A stretch of DNA of 16,101 bases. Origin: JAVWPP01 sp036635835. Its GTDB lineage: Bacteria; Bacillota; Clostridia; TANB77; CAG-465. A program made the translations under genes and the position numbers. Below the pieces are notes generated by a model. The model saw nothing but the letters and a program-made list of their open reading frames with translations, was not told where the DNA came from and searched no databases. The stretch lies in the NCBI GenBank assembly GCA_036635835.1, contig JAVWPP010000024.1, positions 1 through 16,101 on the forward strand, read 5' to 3'. This document shows positions 13,470 through 16,101 of this stretch, one piece after another. Within the stretch, counting starts at the first letter, position 1; each line of letters starts with the position of its first letter.

Positions 13470-15896
13470 ATGAACGTATCAGTATCATGGTTAGATAAAT
13501 ATGTCGGAGCAAATATGCAGCCTCAAGAAATTGCAGATTTGCTTACAATGACAGGAACTAAAGTAGAAACATTAGAAAAGTTCGGAAAAAAAGTAGAAAA
13601 AGTAGTAGTTGGTAAAGTAGAAGAAATTTCTATGCATCCTACTAAAGATAAATTAAAAGTATTAAAAATAAACATAGAAAATGCAACTGTAACAGCTGTG
13701 GCTAATATACCAGATATAGCAGTAGGAGACGTTACAGCAGTTGCTCTAGAAGGCGCTAAAACAGCAAATAAAGAAGTAGAATCATCAAATATAGATGGAG
13801 TTACATCAAATGCTATGATAGTTCATGTAGAAGAGCTAGGGCTTAAAGCAGCGGAGCTTCCAAACGTTAAAGAAAGTGGACTAGTTATATTTCCAAGCTA
13901 TATAAAGCTAGGAGAAGATGTTTCTACGCTTTTAAAACTAGGAGAAGAAGTAATAGAGTTTGAAATAACACCAAATAGACCAGACTGCTTAGCAGTAGAA
14001 GGCATTGCAAGAGAGTTTGCAGCATCTACAAGCAGAGAGTTTAAAGATATATATAAAGATTCTAAAATAACAAAAGATACAAAAGTAGAAAACATAAATG
14101 GATTAGAAGTAAAAGTAGAAACAGAAAATTGCTTCAGATATTCATTAAGAGTAATAGAAGATGTAAAAATAGAAGAGTCACCACTTTGGCTACAAATGAA
14201 GCTTATAAAATCTGGAATAAGACCAATAAATAATATAGTAGATATAACTAACTACGTAATGGTAACATACGGGCAGCCACTTCATGCTTTCGATAGCTCT
14301 AAGCTAAGCGGAAATAAGATAGTAGTAAGGCAGGCAAAAGAAAACGAAAAACTTGAGCTTTTAGATGAAACAGTTAAAAATCTAGTAGCAGAGGATCTTA
14401 TCATTGCAGATACTACATCTCCAGTTGCAATAGCTGGTGTAATGGGTGGAAAACTTTCTGGAATAAACAGTAGTACTAAAGTAGTTGCTTTAGAATCTGC
14501 AACATTTAAAAGAGGAAGCGTAAGACTTTCTGCAAAAAGGCACGCAGTAAGAACAGACGCATCTTCTAGATTTGAAAAAGGACTTCCAGAAGAGCTTACA
14601 ATGCTTGCGCTAAACGAAGCATGCGCCCTAATTAAGCTTTTAGGAGCAGGAAAAGTTATAGATGGATATATAGATGTATATCCAAATAAACAAGCTGTAA
14701 ACAAAGTTAAAACATCATACAAGTACTTAACTAGCTTTATAGGAACAGAAATATCTAAAGAAAAAATAAATGAAATATTTAGACTTTTAGATATGAAAGT
14801 AGAAGAAAATGATGGAGAAAATTTTGTGGTTATACCGCCAATGTATAGACAAGACGTAGCAATAAAAGAAGATTTAGCAGAAGAAGTAGCAAGAATTTAT
14901 GGATACGAAAAATTAAATTCACAGTCATATAGCGGAGAAGTAACAGTAGGTGTAAAAACAAGAAAACAAAAGTTAGAAGATAAAGTTAAAAACATAATGG
15001 TAGCTGGTGGATATAGTGAAATATACACATATACATTCTTAAACAGTGAAGATTTAGATAAATTAAACATACCAAAAGAAGATAAAATAAGAGACTGTAT
15101 AGAGGTTATAAACCCACTTAGCAGCGACTTTACATTCATGAGAACAACTACTGTTTCTTCTATGATAGAAGCATTAGATAGAAACTATAACAAAAAAAAT
15201 GCAAACGTTAAACTTTTTGAACTTGGAAAAATATTTACAAATAAAAAGAACATAACAGAAAGAGGAGAGCTTCCAAAAGAAGAGTTAATCCTATCTATCG
15301 GTGCATACGATGCAGAAATTAAACCTAAAGATTCAGGAAAAAAATTCTTTGAGTTTAAAGGTGTAGTAGAAAAAGTCCTAAGAGGTTTAAATATAGACAA
15401 ATATACTGTAGAAAGATACACAGAAAGCAGCATATATCATCCAGGACAAAGCGCTAAAATATTAGTAAACGGAGAGGAAATTTGCTACCTTGGAAAGATA
15501 AACCCAAGAGTAACTAAAAATTTCAACATGCCGGAAGAAACATATATAGCTGAAATTAATTTTGAAAAGTTATATAGCCTTTCAAAAGACTATGTTAAAT
15601 TCATAGACATACCAAAATTCCCTGCAGTAGAAAGAGATCTAGCGTTTACAGTTAAAGAGGATATACTTTCTGGAGATATTGTAAGTAGCATAAAAAGCAT
15701 ATCTACATTAATTGAAGATGTAAAGCTTTTCGATGTATACCAAGGCTCTAACATAGAAAAAGGATATAAATCTATGGCATACTCTATAGTATTAAGAGAT
15801 AAAGAAAAAACTTTAAAAGCCGAAGAAATAGAAAAAATTATGGCAGATATACTTAAAGTATTAGAAGAAAAGTATGGAGCTGAAATAAGAAAATAA
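13470..15896 (+). CDS. pheT: Phenylalanine--tRNA ligase beta subunit
   Basis: 808 aa, typical full-length bacterial PheT. In order: an N-terminal piece and EMAP-type tRNA-binding domain (about 39-150, VVVGKVEEISMHPTKDKLKV); the B3/B4 editing domain (about 210-390, with NNIVDITNYVMVTYGQPLHA), which removes mischarged tyrosine; the B5 domain (about 400-475, ending EEVARIYGYEKL); the inactive class II-like core; and the C-terminal anticodon-binding FDX-ACB domain (about 715-808, starting IPKFPAVERDLAFTVKED). AAAGGAG precedes the ATG at good spacing. Co-transcribed with pheS; a repeated terminator follows. No sign of damage. Confidence 0.98.
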   Translation: MNVSVSWLDKYVGANMQPQEIADLLTMTGTKVETLEKFGKKVEKVVVGKVEEISMHPTKDKLKVLKINIENATVTAVANIPDIAVGDVTAVALEGAKTANKEVESSNIDGVTSNAMIVHVEELGLKAAELPNVKESGLVIFPSYIKLGEDVSTLLKLGEEVIEFEITPNRPDCLAVEGIAREFAASTSREFKDIYKDSKITKDTKVENINGLEVKVETENCFRYSLRVIEDVKIEESPLWLQMKLIKSGIRPINNIVDITNYVMVTYGQPLHAFDSSKLSGNKIVVRQAKENEKLELLDETVKNLVAEDLIIADTTSPVAIAGVMGGKLSGINSSTKVVALESATFKRGSVRLSAKRHAVRTDASSRFEKGLPEELTMLALNEACALIKLLGAGKVIDGYIDVYPNKQAVNKVKTSYKYLTSFIGTEISKEKINEIFRLLDMKVEENDGENFVVIPPMYRQDVAIKEDLAEEVARIYGYEKLNSQSYSGEVTVGVKTRKQKLEDKVKNIMVAGGYSEIYTYTFLNSEDLDKLNIPKEDKIRDCIEVINPLSSDFTFMRTTTVSSMIEALDRNYNKKNANVKLFELGKIFTNKKNITERGELPKEELILSIGAYDAEIKPKDSGKKFFEFKGVVEKVLRGLNIDKYTVERYTESSIYHPGQSAKILVNGEEICYLGKINPRVTKNFNMPEETYIAEINFEKLYSLSKDYVKFIDIPKFPAVERDLAFTVKEDILSGDIVSSIKSISTLIEDVKLFDVYQGSNIEKGYKSMAYSIVLRDKEKTLKAEEIEKIMADILKVLEEKYGAEIRK

Positions 15897-15931
15897 ATAA
15901 AAGCTACATATAGTATAAAGTTTAAAACAGT

Positions 15932-15977
15932 CGAAATATAGATGATTAGAGATAATTGTTTATATTTCGTTTTTTTT
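15932..15977 (+). terminator. Intrinsic terminator after pheT (repeat copy 2)
   Basis: A 16-bp stem (15932-15947 with 15954-15969, three G-U pairs) with the loop AGAGAT, followed by eight T. It shares upstream AAAACAG, arms and loop with copy 1 at 1288-1330. The remaining bases to the window end (15978-16101) hold no gene I can support. Confidence 0.88.
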
Positions 15978-16101
15978 ATAGTATATATATATCTACTATA
16001 TAATTCATTAAAAACATAGAAAGCTAAGCTATCTATATACGGTAAATTAGATAATGAGAATAAAGCTAGATATATGTTTTAAAAAAGTAAGAAAAAATGG
16101 A

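Noticed and set aside
16091..16101. ATG at 16097 as the start of another gene
   Set aside because: No Shine-Dalgarno precedes it, and only two codons are visible.

Overview
The window comes from a very AT-rich, low-GC Gram-positive chromosome, most likely a member of the Clostridia. The reasons are strong AGGAGG-type ribosome binding sites, TTGACA/TATAAT promoters often with an extended TGG before the -10, AGA/TTA/ATA-rich codon use, GTG and TTG starts, and clostridial-looking PheS/PheT. I cannot name the genus. No tRNA, rRNA, CRISPR array, transposase or phage gene was seen.

Layout. (1) 1-1330, plus strand: the 3' end of a CYTH / class IV adenylate cyclase-like gene, then two tandem Nudix hydrolases and a hairpin terminator. 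(2) 1334-5940, minus strand: a divergent RluA-type pseudouridine synthase-like gene with its own, probably leaderless, promoter and a terminator overlapping its stop. Two translationally coupled membrane sensor kinases of identical length (583 aa) follow. One lacks the phospho-acceptor histidine (Ser instead). The other keeps the histidine but has an eroded ATP-binding G1 box. (3) 6133-11542, plus strand: a compact seven-gene operon. It begins with a secreted 157-aa protein bracketed by a 16-bp perfect inverted repeat, and continues with three ABC-2-like permeases, an ABC ATPase carrying a C-terminal transmembrane segment plus extra domain, a fourth permease and a second ABC ATPase. Genes from the second permease on overlap or almost touch. 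This looks like an export/immunity system built around an unrecognised secreted protein. (4) 11699-12316: a monocistronic, strongly promoted gene for an unknown 163-aa charged protein with an in-frame NNI tandem repeat, closed by a strong terminator. (5) 12346-15977: the housekeeping pheS-pheT operon, with a short leader and no T-box, ending in a terminator that is a near copy of the one after the Nudix genes.

The housekeeping anchor is pheST; the segment from about 1.3 to 12.3 kb looks accessory. The most interesting items are the complementary-degenerate kinase pair, the secreted-protein/dual-ABC operon with its fused ATPase and flanking inverted repeat, and the repeated terminator family whose sequence differences all preserve pairing in RNA of one strand.
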